A stretch of DNA of 64,000 bases from an uncultured Brachyspira sp. (GTDB lineage: Bacteria; Spirochaetota; Brachyspiria; Brachyspirales; Brachyspiraceae). The translations under genes were made by a program, and so were the position numbers. The stretch spans positions 26,529-90,528 of the forward strand of contig NZ_CALXYQ010000009.1 in assembly GCF_944393015.1 (NCBI RefSeq). The letters run 5' to 3'. Below the pieces are notes generated by a model, which saw nothing but the letters and a program-made list of their open reading frames with translations, searched no databases and was not told where the DNA came from. Of this stretch, positions 1-9,185 are shown piece after piece (position 1 is the first letter of the stretch; every line of letters starts with the position of its first letter).

Positions 1-175
1 TTCTGTATTTTAAACTTCACTTAGCGTGCGGTGATTACACTATAAATTAAAAAAAATCTTGGGTGGGCAGCTATAAATTCTAAGTGAGCAAAAAGAAAAT
101 ACTAAATTAAAATTGCATATAAAACTCATAAATCTAAAGGGCGGGCAAATGTAAGTAATTTTTAACACTTAAATT
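1..175. repeat. Intergenic G-module repeat with CGTGCG box
   Basis: A copy of the dispersed palindromic repeat family fills the start of the window. A GCGTGCGGTG box lies near position 29, a CTTGGGTGGGCAGC module start near 58-74 and an AAAGGGCGGGCAAATGTAA module end near 137-155. The same blocks recur in at least a dozen other gaps. No gene is visible before the vsp gene; the rest of 176-459 holds the poly-T tract and the leader hairpin. Confidence 0.7.
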
Positions 176-317
176 GTATATCCTTCCAATAGACATTTTA
201 TGCTGCAATAAAAATTATAATTTCATACTAATATTTAATCTAACAAAAATCATTTACACAAGCTGTAATTATAGCAAAAAATTATATATTTTTTGCAAAA
301 ATGATATTTTAATATTG

Positions 318-337
318 TTTTTTTTTTTTTTTTTTTT
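318..337 (+). repeat. Poly-T homopolymer tract upstream of vsp
   Basis: An uninterrupted run of 20 T lies about 120 bases before the vsp start codon. Long homopolymers slip during replication, so its length may vary between cells. Its position upstream of a surface-protein gene fits promoter-spacing phase variation, but this is inference. Confidence 0.8.
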
Positions 338-371
338 ACAATACTTGTAGTTAATAAAACTTTTTTCAATG

Positions 372-394
372 CCGGACAAAACAATCTTGTCCGG
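372..394 (+). promoter_or_regulatory. Hairpin in the vsp upstream region
   Basis: A perfect 8-bp stem (CCGGACAA / TTGTCCGG) with a 7-base loop sits about 65 bases before the vsp start. No U-run follows, so it is not a normal terminator. It could be an operator or a 5'-UTR stability element. Confidence 0.45.
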
Positions 395-459
395 TACTAT
401 ATTTGGTGCTGATACTCAGAAATGAGTAATAGTATAAAAAATATTTAGGAGATAACTTT

Positions 460-1668
460 ATGGTAAAAAAAGTTAGCAAAAAAGTAAAGTTCCTAGCTGC
501 TGTAATAGGTTCTTTATTAATTACAACAGTTTCAGCATTCGGTATGTATGGTGTAGACGGTGATGACTGGATTGGATTTCTTACTCATGGAAACCAATTC
601 AGAGCTAGAATGGACCAATTAGGTTTTGTTTTAGGCAATGGTACAATTAAAGGTACTGTCGGATTCAGATCTGATAACGGCTGGTTAGGCAGTATTTTAT
701 CATCAGAAGGAGGTGCACAAAATAATGAATCTCTTTCTTTTAACCCTACATTGTCTTTAGGTATAGGATATACTTCTGATATGATAGGTGTTGGTATTGG
801 ATACAATTTCACTTATATAAACAGATTTATACAAGTACATACTCCTACACTTGTTCTTAATGCTTTAAATAACAATCTAAGATTTGCAGTTCCTATACAA
901 ATAGCAGTATCAGATCAAAATGAGATTTACTCTAAAGATTTAGGATATAAGTTTACAGGTATAGGATTCAATAATATGGAAGTTAGATATTTGACTGGAA
1001 TAGATGCTTTCAATCAAATAAGAGTATATGCTTCTTATAGAAATTGGAAAATAGAAAACAAAAATATAGGCGGTCATGATTTTCTTTCAGAAGATATGCA
1101 TTTACAGTTGAGATTATATTTCTTGAATACACAAATAGGAAATGTTACTATTAATCCATATATTAGAATAGATTATGCTACAGCTTTAAGAGGCGATTTA
1201 ATAGATGATAATATCACTATAATAAACAATGGTTATTTCAGCCCTAATGTTAATGGTAACAGTGGTTATGATCGTAGCAGACCTTATGAATGGTCAACTG
1301 GAAGCGGCTACTATTCTGTAAGACCTTATAAACTTGCTATTAAACCAGTATTATCTTTGGCAGCAAACAGCGATATAGTTTCTTTATATTTTGAACCTTC
1401 TTTAGGTTATGAATATACTTATAAGAAATTTAAATCTATTTATAATGGCGGAGAAGAAATTGTTTCTCATAAATTAACATGGGGTGCTTATGCTGAAATG
1501 TATGTAAGACCAGTTCAAGACTTAGAATGGTACTTTGAAATGGATATTAACGGCAAATATGGAAAAACTCCTGCTGCTGCAGTTGTTGCTGAAGTTCCTG
1601 TATACTTTGAAACTACTACTGGTATAACTTGGTACTTGCCTTCACTTGGCGGAGATACTGCTCAATAA
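460..1668 (+). CDS. Variable surface protein (Vsp family), outer membrane
   Basis: This is a 402-residue exported protein of the Brachyspira Vsp family, abundant surface proteins in the 39-kDa class. An AGGAG ribosome site lies 7 bases before ATG. A basic N terminus and hydrophobic stretch form a signal peptide ending near residue 26 (VSAFG). The segment DWIGFLTHGNQFRARMDQLG directly after it is the characteristic Vsp opening, and the rest alternates polar and hydrophobic residues with many Tyr and Gly, as expected for beta strands. The C terminus (TGITWYLPSLGGDTAQ) is also Vsp-like. It stands alone, with a poly-T tract and a hairpin upstream and a strong terminator just downstream, which suggests individually controlled expression. 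Family assignment is from recognised sequence; the exact member (VspA-H type) cannot be set. Confidence 0.88.
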   Translation: MVKKVSKKVKFLAAVIGSLLITTVSAFGMYGVDGDDWIGFLTHGNQFRARMDQLGFVLGNGTIKGTVGFRSDNGWLGSILSSEGGAQNNESLSFNPTLSLGIGYTSDMIGVGIGYNFTYINRFIQVHTPTLVLNALNNNLRFAVPIQIAVSDQNEIYSKDLGYKFTGIGFNNMEVRYLTGIDAFNQIRVYASYRNWKIENKNIGGHDFLSEDMHLQLRLYFLNTQIGNVTINPYIRIDYATALRGDLIDDNITIINNGYFSPNVNGNSGYDRSRPYEWSTGSGYYSVRPYKLAIKPVLSLAANSDIVSLYFEPSLGYEYTYKKFKSIYNGGEEIVSHKLTWGAYAEMYVRPVQDLEWYFEMDINGKYGKTPAAAVVAEVPVYFETTTGITWYLPSLGGDTAQ

Positions 1669-1698
1669 TAAAAATATAAAAAAGTATATATAATTATG

Positions 1699-1725
1699 AG
1701 GGGGCTTTTTATAAGCCCCTTTTTT
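1699..1725 (+). terminator. Intrinsic terminator of vsp
   Basis: A GGGGCTT / AAGCCCC stem with a short loop is followed by six T. It lies 30 bases after the vsp stop codon. Confidence 0.9.
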
Positions 1726-1849
1726 AATATAGTAAAACTATATTATTCTTTTCTTTATAATTTTTAATTATAAACGCATTTTATATATAGTGTAAATTAT
1801 AATTATTAACATCATATATAGATGCGGTAAATAAACAATGCATATGAAA

Positions 1850-2180
1850 TAAATTTTGGGCGGGCAGCTATAAATTCTAAGAAAACAAAAATAAAATAGA
1901 AAATTAGAATTACAAATAAAAGTTATAAGCCTAAAGGGTGGGCAAATGTAATTAATTTTTTAACTTTAATTACATACCCCGCCCTTTCAAATTTATTGCT
2001 ATATTTTGAATTTTGGTTTTAATTATCTTTAAAGCCGAATTAGAAATTAAAGCACCCGCCCAAGTTTTTATTAACTTTAAAACTTAACTAAACGCACGGT
2101 GAGCTAATTTTCATTTATTATTAACATTGTAATTTAAATATTACTCATATTTAAAACTTTACTCTGCGTGCGGTTATTAA
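1850..2180. repeat. Palindromic G-module repeat pair with CGCACG box
   Basis: A forward module (TTGGGCGGGCAGC near 1855 to AAAGGGTGGGCAAATGTAA near 1933-1951) is followed by an inverted module (TTACATACCCCGCCCTTT near 1971 to GCACCCGCCCAAG near 2051). Boxes AACGCACGGTGAG near 2093 and CTCTGCGTGCGG near 2162 complete the unit. The two modules meet in a long dyad. This covers most of the 600-base gap before mnmG; no small gene is visible. Confidence 0.75.
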
Positions 2181-2215
2181 ATCCAATTTTTAAATACTAG
2201 TTTAAAAATATTTCT

Positions 2216-2244
2216 TTGACAATAAAAACTTTTTAATATATTAT
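2216..2244 (+). promoter_or_regulatory. Sigma70-like promoter of mnmG
   Basis: TTGACA and TATTAT are separated by 17 bases. The -10 box ends 41 bases before the preferred mnmG start codon. Confidence 0.75.
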
Positions 2245-2285
2245 CTTTTTAATAAAAATTTAATTTTCAAATGAGAATATTATAT

Positions 2286-4139
2286 ATGAATGATAATAAA
2301 TACAATGTTATAGTAGTAGGTGCAGGACATGCCGGAATAGAGGCTGCACTTTCATCAGCAAGATTAGGAATGAAAACTCTAATTATATCTATTAACTTGG
2401 ATACTATAGGACAAATGTCATGCAATCCTTCTATAGGAGGAGTTGCCAAAGGCACTATCGTTAAAGAGATTGATGCCCTCGGCGGCGAGATGGGAATATT
2501 AATAGATAAAACTATGATGCAGTTTAGAATGCTTAACAGAAGTAAAGGCAAAGCTGTATGGGCACCAAGAGCTCAGGCTGATAAATACGCATATAAAGAA
2601 GAAGCTGCTAAAACATTGTATGCCGAGAATAATCTATCACTTCATCAGGATATTGTAACAGAAATAATTGTAGAAAATAATGTACTTAAAGGAATCAGAA
2701 CAGAAAGAGGAAGAGAGTATGAATGCCAAGCAGTTATACTCACAACAGGAACATTTTTAAATGGACTTATTCATATAGGTAAATATCAAAAGCAGGCAGG
2801 CAGAATCGGAGAATTACCTGCAATAGGACTTTCTGATAATTTAAGAAGTTTAGGGCTTGAGGTTGGAAGATTAAAAACAGGAACGCCTGCAAGAGTAGAT
2901 TATTATTCTATTAACTTTGATATATTAGAGATGCAAAAAGGCGATGATGAAATAACACCATTCTCTTTTTTAGATGAAAAAATTGATATAGTTCAGGAAC
3001 CTTGCTATATAACTTATACAGATACTAATATTCATAAAATCATTCAGGATAATATACATTTATCCCCAATGTACAGCGGAGTTATAACTGGTATAGGTCC
3101 AAGATACTGCCCAAGCATAGAGGATAAGGTTGTAAGATTTGCAGATAAACCAAGACATCAGCTCCATTTAGAGAGAGAAAGCTACAGAACTAATGAAGTT
3201 TATATAAACGGATTTTCTTCAAGCTTACCGGAAGAAGTTCAGATAAAAATGATAAGATCATTGAAAGGACTTGAGGAAGTAAGAATATTAAAACCAGCCT
3301 ATGCAGTAGAATATGATTATGTGAACCCTATAGAATTAAAGCCTACGCTTGAAACTAAAAAAATTGAGGGATTATTTCTAGCAGGACAAATTAACGGCAC
3401 AAGCGGATACGAAGAAGCTGCATGTCAGGGACTTATGGCAGGAATAAATGCAAGCTTAAAAATAAAAAAAGAAGCTCCATTCATATTAAAAAGAAGCGAC
3501 GGATATATAGGCGTTTTAATTGATGACTTAACTACTAAAGGAACTAAAGAACCTCATAGAATGTTTACTTCTCAGGCAGAACATAGAATGCTTTTAAGAC
3601 AAGATAATGCAGATGAAAGATTAACAGAACTTTCTTATAATATAGGGCTTGCAAGCAAAGAAAGACTTGAAAAGGTAAGAGATAAAAAACAAAAAACTCA
3701 AATACTTGTGGAATATTTAAATAAACGCACGCTCACTCAAAAAGAAACAGAAGATTTAGGATTCACAAAAGAAGCTAAAGAATATAGAACTATGAGTTTA
3801 GCTTCTATAATAAAGCGCCCAGAGTGCGGTATTGACATGCTTAAACATTTGATAGACGGCGATTATAATAAAAATGTTTTGGAGAATGCCGAAATCGCTA
3901 TTAAGTATGAAGGCTATATTGCAAGATATTTAAATGAAATAAGAGATATAGAAAAATACGAGAACATGCTTATACCTGAAGATTTTGACTACTCTACTTT
4001 AAAAAGTGTAAAAATTGATGCTATTAATAAATTGAAACAGTATAAGCCTTATAATATATCACAGGCTTTAAGAATACCTGAAGTAGATAAATCAGTTGTG
4101 CATATACTAATACTTGCACTTACTAATAAGAAAAAATAA
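2286..4139 (+). CDS. mnmG: tRNA uridine-5-carboxymethylaminomethyl modification enzyme MnmG (GidA)
   Basis: MnmG works with MnmE to add the carboxymethylaminomethyl group to C5 of the wobble uridine of certain tRNAs, using FAD and methylenetetrahydrofolate in the cytosol. The N-terminal FAD-binding motif VVGAGHAG (residues 9-16) follows the start, and the family blocks [32 protein letters not shown] and [17 protein letters not shown] are all present. The length, 617 residues, is normal. An in-frame ATG lies 15 bases upstream at 2271, but [14 protein letters not shown] matches the usual start of the family. MnmE is not in this window, and the gene is monocistronic behind its own promoter. Confidence 0.97.
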   Translation: MNDNKYNVIVVGAGHAGIEAALSSARLGMKTLIISINLDTIGQMSCNPSIGGVAKGTIVKEIDALGGEMGILIDKTMMQFRMLNRSKGKAVWAPRAQADKYAYKEEAAKTLYAENNLSLHQDIVTEIIVENNVLKGIRTERGREYECQAVILTTGTFLNGLIHIGKYQKQAGRIGELPAIGLSDNLRSLGLEVGRLKTGTPARVDYYSINFDILEMQKGDDEITPFSFLDEKIDIVQEPCYITYTDTNIHKIIQDNIHLSPMYSGVITGIGPRYCPSIEDKVVRFADKPRHQLHLERESYRTNEVYINGFSSSLPEEVQIKMIRSLKGLEEVRILKPAYAVEYDYVNPIELKPTLETKKIEGLFLAGQINGTSGYEEAACQGLMAGINASLKIKKEAPFILKRSDGYIGVLIDDLTTKGTKEPHRMFTSQAEHRMLLRQDNADERLTELSYNIGLASKERLEKVRDKKQKTQILVEYLNKRTLTQKETEDLGFTKEAKEYRTMSLASIIKRPECGIDMLKHLIDGDYNKNVLENAEIAIKYEGYIARYLNEIRDIEKYENMLIPEDFDYSTLKSVKIDAINKLKQYKPYNISQALRIPEVDKSVVHILILALTNKKK

Positions 4140-4170
4140 TTTATTATATTATTATGCCGTTTTATTAATT

Positions 4171-4230
4171 ATGTATTTCATAGATAAAGTAATTACTGAA
4201 GAAGATGAAAAAAATATCAAAAAACAATAA
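4171..4230 (+). pseudogene. Possible 3'-end remnant of an M30 peptidase lipoprotein gene
   Basis: A 21-base stretch at 4174-4194 is identical to the last codons of the downstream M30-type gene (6251-6271), encoding YFIDKVI in both. Here it continues for 11 more codons to a stop. Only this tail is recognisable, so it looks like the end of a deleted or recombined paralogue. It could instead be a chance duplication. Confidence 0.4.
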
Positions 4231-4255
4231 AATAAGATTGTAATAGTTTATAAAC

Positions 4256-4290
4256 AAAATAACCTGCTCATATATAGGGCAGGTTATTTT
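4256..4290. terminator. Bidirectional terminator between mnmG and the convergent lipoprotein gene
   Basis: A perfect 12-bp stem (AAAATAACCTGC / GCAGGTTATTTT) is flanked by A and T runs on both sides. It lies between convergent genes and can serve both. Confidence 0.88.
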
Positions 4291-4312
4291 GTATATACAT
4301 CAAAATTATTAG

Positions 4313-4789
4313 TTACTTTTTTATTAAGTCAGCTTTTTGTATTACTAAATTAAAAGGGTTTAATCCTGCTCTACCTTGAAGAATCATATATATTTTGAGT
4401 GAATTATGACTAGTAAATTCAAGTTTATAATAAGCTCCATTAACTTGTCCACCTTGCATAGCAATGATTGATAAATACTGAGGAGGAACATAATCAGTCG
4501 AAATATATAAATAGTAACTATCAACTGTATCAGGTAAATGCCTAATTGAAATAGGAACAATATTATCAATCACTATATCAGTATCGCTATTTATTTTAAT
4601 AGTGATTCCCTCTGCTGTAATCCATACATCATTATTAAGATCAAGCATCTGAACATTATCTGCAACCCAAGTTCCTCTATATTTTCCTAATTCTTCAAAA
4701 GTACTGGGATTTGTAGCATTACTTTTACATCCTAAAATAAAAATTAATACAGAAATAATAAAAATAATATATTTTACTTTTTTATTCAT
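4313..4789 (-). CDS. Hypothetical lipoprotein
   Basis: The 158-residue product has a lysine-rich N terminus, a hydrophobic segment and a lipobox (ILGC, Cys about 21), so it should be lipid-anchored. The start is supported by an AGAGGT ribosome site. The mature part opens with NATNPSTFEELGKYRGTW and resembles a small beta-rich lipocalin-like fold in its alternation, but no family was recognised. The KxTNPS-type spacer after the Cys also appears in the lipoproteins at 31635 and 4982 (CGDIVTNPS, CGNKVTAPS), which points to a shared export and spacer design. Confidence 0.7.
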   Translation of the reverse strand: MNKKVKYIIFIISVLIFILGCKSNATNPSTFEELGKYRGTWVADNVQMLDLNNDVWITAEGITIKINSDTDIVIDNIVPISIRHLPDTVDSYYLYISTDYVPPQYLSIIAMQGGQVNGAYYKLEFTSHNSLKIYMILQGRAGLNPFNLVIQKADLIKK

Positions 4790-4981
4790 TTTTTACCTCT
4801 AATAATTTTATTATAAAAAATACAATAACATCTATTCTAAATTTATTCAATATTAATAAAAAATTAATTTGATTTTTACAAAATATTTGATAACTTCATA
4901 TTGTAATAATAAGTAAAAAAATTTACTATTAAGCAAATAATATTATTATTTACTTAAATCAAAAATTATAAGGAATAGCTT

Positions 4982-6277
4982 ATGAAGAAAAGTCATATAT
5001 TTTTATTCATTATTTTTATGTTTATTATTTCATGCGGTAATAAAGTTACAGCACCTTCTGTAAGTGATATAACATATTATGATCCTAATAACACTATAAT
5101 AAAAACATATACTTATAATATAAAGGATAACAAAGATCAAAGTATGATAGCTAAAGAAGGAGCATTTAAAAAGATAGCTGAATCAGCAAATGCAATTATC
5201 TATGTAGAAGAAAGTCAGATTGATAAAGGCATCACAAAAGCTGGTATAATATCTTTTTTAAGAAAATTTGAAAATTACCTGCCTAGAGAAATAGAAATAT
5301 ATGGACAATTTCCTGATATTGACGGAAATGGAAAAGTAATATTTTTAATGGCTGATCTTAATACAAATGTAACTACATCAGGACTGGGAGGATATTTTCA
5401 GCCATCTGATTTAATGAATGGTAAGAACGGAGCACCTGGAGAATATTTACATGTTAATCTTCCTGTTTCTGATATGACATTGGGTATTATGATGCATGAA
5501 TTACAGCATTTAATTAACGCTTATAACAATCTAATGCAAGGCAAATCAATGGATATATGGCTTAATGAAGCACTTTCAGAATCTACTTCTCTTATATTTT
5601 CAGAACCTATTGCTAAAGAAAGAGAATATATTTTTAACACATCTCATTATTATTCTTTTTACACTTGGGATTTAGCATATAGAAGTACTTCAGGAATAGT
5701 TCCAGTTGGAGGAGATGGAAATATATTGATGAGTTACGCTTCTTCATCAATGTTTATGAAATGGCTTGATAGTAAAACAGGCGGAAAGCAGGAAATTTAT
5801 AAAGAAATAGCACATTCTCCTTCTGCACCAACAAGCGAACAAAGACTTATGAATGTTTTATCAAAACATGGTTTTGCAAATGATATGGATACTGTATTGC
5901 TTGATTGGATAGCAGATATAAATAATGGAGCTGTTCCAGGACTAAAGCTATCTGCTATAGATCCAACTGATCCAAAATTTAATATAAATGGAAAAATACC
6001 ATTATTGCCTAAGTCATTAGTAGTTTATAGCACTGCTGATAATCCTCAAATAACAACCGGCGGTAGATTAGAAACAAGACAATTAGGACAAACAGAACTT
6101 TCTGTTGTAATAAATAATTCTGAAAATCAAGGACAAAATTGGGTAGCAGTAATTGCTGATAAAGCAAATGTTGAAGAACTTACTATAAAGAAAGCAGCTA
6201 ATTTGAACTCTTCAATTAAATATCAAAGATTCAATTTACAAGATAGAGAATATTTCATAGATAAAGTAATTGATTAA
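4982..6277 (+). CDS. Lipoprotein zinc metallopeptidase, M30 (hyicolysin)-like
   Basis: The 431-residue protein starts with a signal peptide and lipobox (FIISC, Cys18), so it is probably tethered to a membrane on the cell surface or in the periplasm. The zinc motif HELQH is at residues 172-176, with the catalytic Glu173, and a downstream WLNEALSES (about 193-201) supplies a third ligand, as in gluzincin-like HExxH+E enzymes and the M30 family. DIDGNGKVIFLMADL before the motif is also typical of that family. An AAGGA site precedes ATG. A strong terminator follows. The substrate is unknown. A remnant of a second copy's 3' end lies before it at 4171-4230. Confidence 0.75.
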   Translation: MKKSHIFLFIIFMFIISCGNKVTAPSVSDITYYDPNNTIIKTYTYNIKDNKDQSMIAKEGAFKKIAESANAIIYVEESQIDKGITKAGIISFLRKFENYLPREIEIYGQFPDIDGNGKVIFLMADLNTNVTTSGLGGYFQPSDLMNGKNGAPGEYLHVNLPVSDMTLGIMMHELQHLINAYNNLMQGKSMDIWLNEALSESTSLIFSEPIAKEREYIFNTSHYYSFYTWDLAYRSTSGIVPVGGDGNILMSYASSSMFMKWLDSKTGGKQEIYKEIAHSPSAPTSEQRLMNVLSKHGFANDMDTVLLDWIADINNGAVPGLKLSAIDPTDPKFNINGKIPLLPKSLVVYSTADNPQITTGGRLETRQLGQTELSVVINNSENQGQNWVAVIADKANVEELTIKKAANLNSSIKYQRFNLQDREYFIDKVID

Positions 6278-6301
6278 TAAGATATATAGATAATAAAAAA
6301 T

Positions 6302-6340
6302 AAAATCAGATTGTTATTATAAATGGCAGTCTGATTTTTT
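6302..6340 (+). terminator. Intrinsic terminator of the M30 lipoprotein gene
   Basis: AAAATCAGA / TCTGATTTT stem followed by a run of T, 25 bases after the stop codon. Confidence 0.85.
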
Positions 6341-6570
6341 TTTCATTATTGCTAGCATAAATGAGCATCTTATAACTTTGTTTATCAGCTTTTTTAAAAT
6401 AAAAAAATATAGCATCTATCACACTTTATATTATAAAGGTTTTAAAGCGAGATTTTTTATATATAATAAAAAGTTTATCGCTAGCAACTTTAAAGCGATA
6501 AATGAGCAGATGATAACTTCAGTTGTCAGCTACTATTGGCTCATTTATCACTAGCAACAATAAATTTTTT
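6340..6570. repeat. GCTAGC/ATAAATGAGC inverted-repeat element
   Basis: This gap holds repeated blocks not related to the G-module family. TTGCTAGC and GATAAATGAGCA-type blocks appear near 6346-6390 and 6474-6532, and an inverted copy GCTCATTTATCACTAGCAAC ends near 6558. Inverted GATAAATGAGC / GCTCATTTATC arms enclose about 32 bases. A related block (TTTTAAAGTGATAAACGAGCA) occurs at about 19125. No coding potential is visible; it may be a small MITE-like element. Confidence 0.55.
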
Positions 6571-6592
6571 TATTTAAAATTATTATTTAGTA

Positions 6593-6620
6593 TTGATTTT
6601 TTATAAAATAGTTATATAAT
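6593..6620 (+). promoter_or_regulatory. Sigma70-like promoter of the flavin reductase-rubredoxin gene
   Basis: TTGATT and TATAAT are separated by 16 bases, ending 30 bases before the start codon. Confidence 0.7.
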
Positions 6621-6650
6621 TAGTAATTATTATCAATAAGGACAGAGTAT

Positions 6651-7448
6651 ATGAACGATTTTGCTTTAACTAAACTTTCTTATGGAATGTATATTTTAAC
6701 AACTATGGATAATGATAAACCTGTAGGCTGTACTATAAATACTTCTACTCAAATAACAGCTACACCTACAACTATTATGATTAGTGTTAATAGAAATAAT
6801 TATACTAATGAATGTATAAAGAAACATGGTAAATTTGCTTTATCTATACTTTCAGAAAAAAGCGATCCTACATTAATAGGAGGGTTTGGATTTAGAAGTT
6901 CAAGAGATAATAATAAATTTGAAAATGTTTCTTATGAAATGAAAGAAGGTTTGCCTGTAATTAAAGCAGCAAATGCATATTTAGTATGTAAAGTAGTGAA
7001 TAGTTTTGAAGTATATACTCATACTATATTTATAGGAGAGCTTCTAGATGCTGATATATTTGATAATAATACTCCTTCTATGACTTATGCTTATTATCAT
7101 AATGTTGTTAAAGGCACTACTCCTCCTAATGCTTCCACTGCTAATGCTTATAAGAAAGAAGATAGCAATAGTAATAAAGCTGTTTATAAATGTAAAACTT
7201 GCGGATTTGAATATAAAGGCGATACACCTTTTGAGGATTTACCAGAAGATTGGGTATGCCCTATATGCGGAGAACCTAAAAAGAATTTCGTAAAAGTAGA
7301 GCCTAATAAAAATAAATCATCTGCTGTTTATAAATGCAGAACTTGTAATCATATATATAACGGCGATATACCTTTTGAGGATTTACCAAGCGATTGGAAA
7401 TGTCCTATATGCGGTGAGCCAAAAAGTAACTTTGAAAAAATCTCATAA
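6651..7448 (+). CDS. High-molecular-weight rubredoxin: flavin reductase domain plus two rubredoxin domains
   Basis: The 265-residue protein joins an N-terminal FMN-binding flavin reductase-like domain (about 1-155, with [13 protein letters not shown] and [18 protein letters not shown]) to two rubredoxin domains. Rubredoxin 1 has Cys181, 184, 203 and 206; rubredoxin 2 has Cys229, 232, 251 and 254, each in the CxxC...CPICGEPK pattern. Such fusions pass electrons from NAD(P)H to flavodiiron proteins or rubrerythrins that remove oxygen, peroxide or nitric oxide in anaerobes. The usual high-molecular-weight rubredoxin has one rubredoxin domain; two in tandem is uncommon. No partner oxidoreductase lies beside it. 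It has its own promoter and terminator. The precise acceptor is unknown. Confidence 0.88.
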   Translation: MNDFALTKLSYGMYILTTMDNDKPVGCTINTSTQITATPTTIMISVNRNNYTNECIKKHGKFALSILSEKSDPTLIGGFGFRSSRDNNKFENVSYEMKEGLPVIKAANAYLVCKVVNSFEVYTHTIFIGELLDADIFDNNTPSMTYAYYHNVVKGTTPPNASTANAYKKEDSNSNKAVYKCKTCGFEYKGDTPFEDLPEDWVCPICGEPKKNFVKVEPNKNKSSAVYKCRTCNHIYNGDIPFEDLPSDWKCPICGEPKSNFEKIS

Positions 7449-7482
7449 TAATAAATCAAACTAATTTTTACCCCAATTTTAC

Positions 7483-7512
7483 GGCAGTGTATAGAAATAT
7501 GCACTGCCTTAT
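7483..7512 (+). terminator. Intrinsic terminator
   Basis: GGCAGTG / CACTGCC stem followed by a T-rich stretch, about 35 bases after the rubredoxin gene. Confidence 0.75.
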
Positions 7513-7599
7513 ATTTGCATAAAATCATTCAATTATATTTATATAATAATTTTTTATTATAATTTTTAAAAAAATAATTAATTAACATAATATTTTTAA

Positions 7600-7628
7600 T
7601 TGACAAAACAATATATGTATAATAGTAT
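7600..7628 (+). promoter_or_regulatory. Sigma70-like promoter of mraY
   Basis: TTGACA is followed after 17 bases by TAGTAT (7623-7628). A TATAAT also overlaps at 7618-7623 but is too close to the -35 box. Confidence 0.65.
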
Positions 7629-7679
7629 ATTTACAATAAACATTTAACTTTTTCAATTATATAAAGGTTGTAAATAAAC

Positions 7680-8831
7680 ATGTTGTATCAAATTTTTTAC
7701 CCACTAAGAGAATCATTTTTTGGTTTTAACCTATTTAGATATATTACATTCAGAACTGCAGGTGCTGTAGCTACTGCATTGATATTAGTACTTTTATTTG
7801 CACCTAATATCATAGAGAAATTAAGAAAATTAAATTTCGGACAAGTAGTAAGAGATGACGGCCCTGAAACACATTTAGTAAAAACAGGTACACCTACTAT
7901 GGGCGGTATATTTATAGTAGGAAGCATATTGATTAGTGTGCTGTTATGGGCTGAATTAGATAATTTAAAAATAATACTTCTAACTGTATCATTAGTAATA
8001 CTTTCAATAGCTGGATTCTTAGATGATTTCCTAAAAATAAAATATAAAAATTCAAAAGGGCTTCCGGGTAAATATAAAATATTTTTTCAAACTTTTGTAG
8101 GAATAATAATAGGTGTTTACTTATACTATTTTGATAAATCAACATTCTTAATGACATTTGAACTCAATCAAGGCATAGGAGTATTGGAAGCTGTAAAAGT
8201 TGCACAAGTTCCTTCTTCAACAATATTCCTTCCATTTGCAAGTACAATATATATAGACTTAAAAATTTTGTATATACCATTTGCTACATTTGTTGTAGTA
8301 AGTATGAGTAATGCTGTAAATTTAACTGACGGACTTGACGGACTTGCTATAGGACTTTTAATAATAATGTCTATGGCTTTGGCCGTTCTTTCTTATGTAT
8401 CAGGAAACTCATTAATAGCAACTTACTTAAAAATACCTTTTATATCAGATGCAGGAGAGGTTACTGTTTTTGTAGGCGCTTTAATAGGTGCAGGTTTAGG
8501 ATTCTTATGGTTTAATGCTCATCCTGCTCAGGTATTTATGGGGGACGTTGGAAGTTTATCTTTAGGCGGAGTTTTGGGTATTATAGCCTTATTCATAAAA
8601 CATGAATTACTTCTTGTTATAATAGGTGCTGTTTATGTGGCAGAGGCTTTAAGTGTAGTTTTACAAGTATTTTCTTATAAATTCTTTAATAAAAAACGTA
8701 TATTCAAAATGGCTCCACTACATCACCATTTTGAGAAATCGGGTTGGAAAGAAACTCAGGTGGTATTTAGATTCTATATTATAGGAATAATAATGGCTCT
8801 CATTGGTATAGCTACGCTTAAAATAAGATAA
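7680..8831 (+). CDS. mraY: Phospho-N-acetylmuramoyl-pentapeptide transferase MraY
   Basis: MraY transfers phospho-MurNAc-pentapeptide from UDP to undecaprenyl phosphate, making lipid I at the inner face of the cytoplasmic membrane. The 383-residue sequence has about ten membrane segments and the family blocks TPTMGG, LDDFLKIKYKNSKGLPGKYK (with the catalytic Asp pair), NAVNLTDGLDGLAIG, FMGDVGSLSLGG and the C-terminal APLHHHFEKSGW. An AAAGG site precedes ATG. It is not inside a mur/fts cluster here, unlike in many bacteria; the next gene is tmk, 354 bases away, so it is probably transcribed alone. Confidence 0.97.
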   Translation: MLYQIFYPLRESFFGFNLFRYITFRTAGAVATALILVLLFAPNIIEKLRKLNFGQVVRDDGPETHLVKTGTPTMGGIFIVGSILISVLLWAELDNLKIILLTVSLVILSIAGFLDDFLKIKYKNSKGLPGKYKIFFQTFVGIIIGVYLYYFDKSTFLMTFELNQGIGVLEAVKVAQVPSSTIFLPFASTIYIDLKILYIPFATFVVVSMSNAVNLTDGLDGLAIGLLIIMSMALAVLSYVSGNSLIATYLKIPFISDAGEVTVFVGALIGAGLGFLWFNAHPAQVFMGDVGSLSLGGVLGIIALFIKHELLLVIIGAVYVAEALSVVLQVFSYKFFNKKRIFKMAPLHHHFEKSGWKETQVVFRFYIIGIIMALIGIATLKIR

Positions 8832-9185
8832 TTACATATAATTAAAATATAGTGATTGGTCAATTTGTTGACTAATTTATTGGAGATTAATATAATAATA
8901 AAAAATTGTAGATATATGTAAAATTGATTTATCATCATTGTAAGAAACAATTTTTTAGCAATAATAAAATAAAAATTATTCTAAACTAGGATAAATATTT
9001 TAAATAACAAATAAATATTTTTTATCAATAACATAAAAATTTTGACCGTTTTTCAAATTAACCGAAATCGGACAAACATTTTTCAAAATGATATAACAAT
9101 TTTTATTAAATAATTTGATTTATTTTTAATAATTGTTATATTTATAATACGGGTAGGGTGTAAATATAATTTAGGAAAAAATAAT
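8832..9185. other. Intergenic gap with no recognised element
   Basis: This AT-rich gap between mraY and tmk has no clear terminator, repeat module or small gene. A TTGTTA ... TATAAT-like stretch near 9133-9150 may be the tmk promoter, and an AGGAAAA ribosome site precedes tmk. Confidence 0.4.

Noticed and set aside
387..416. vsp promoter with TTGTCC and GATACT
   Set aside because: The match is weak, overlaps the hairpin and would place the start close to the ribosome site; the true promoter could not be fixed.
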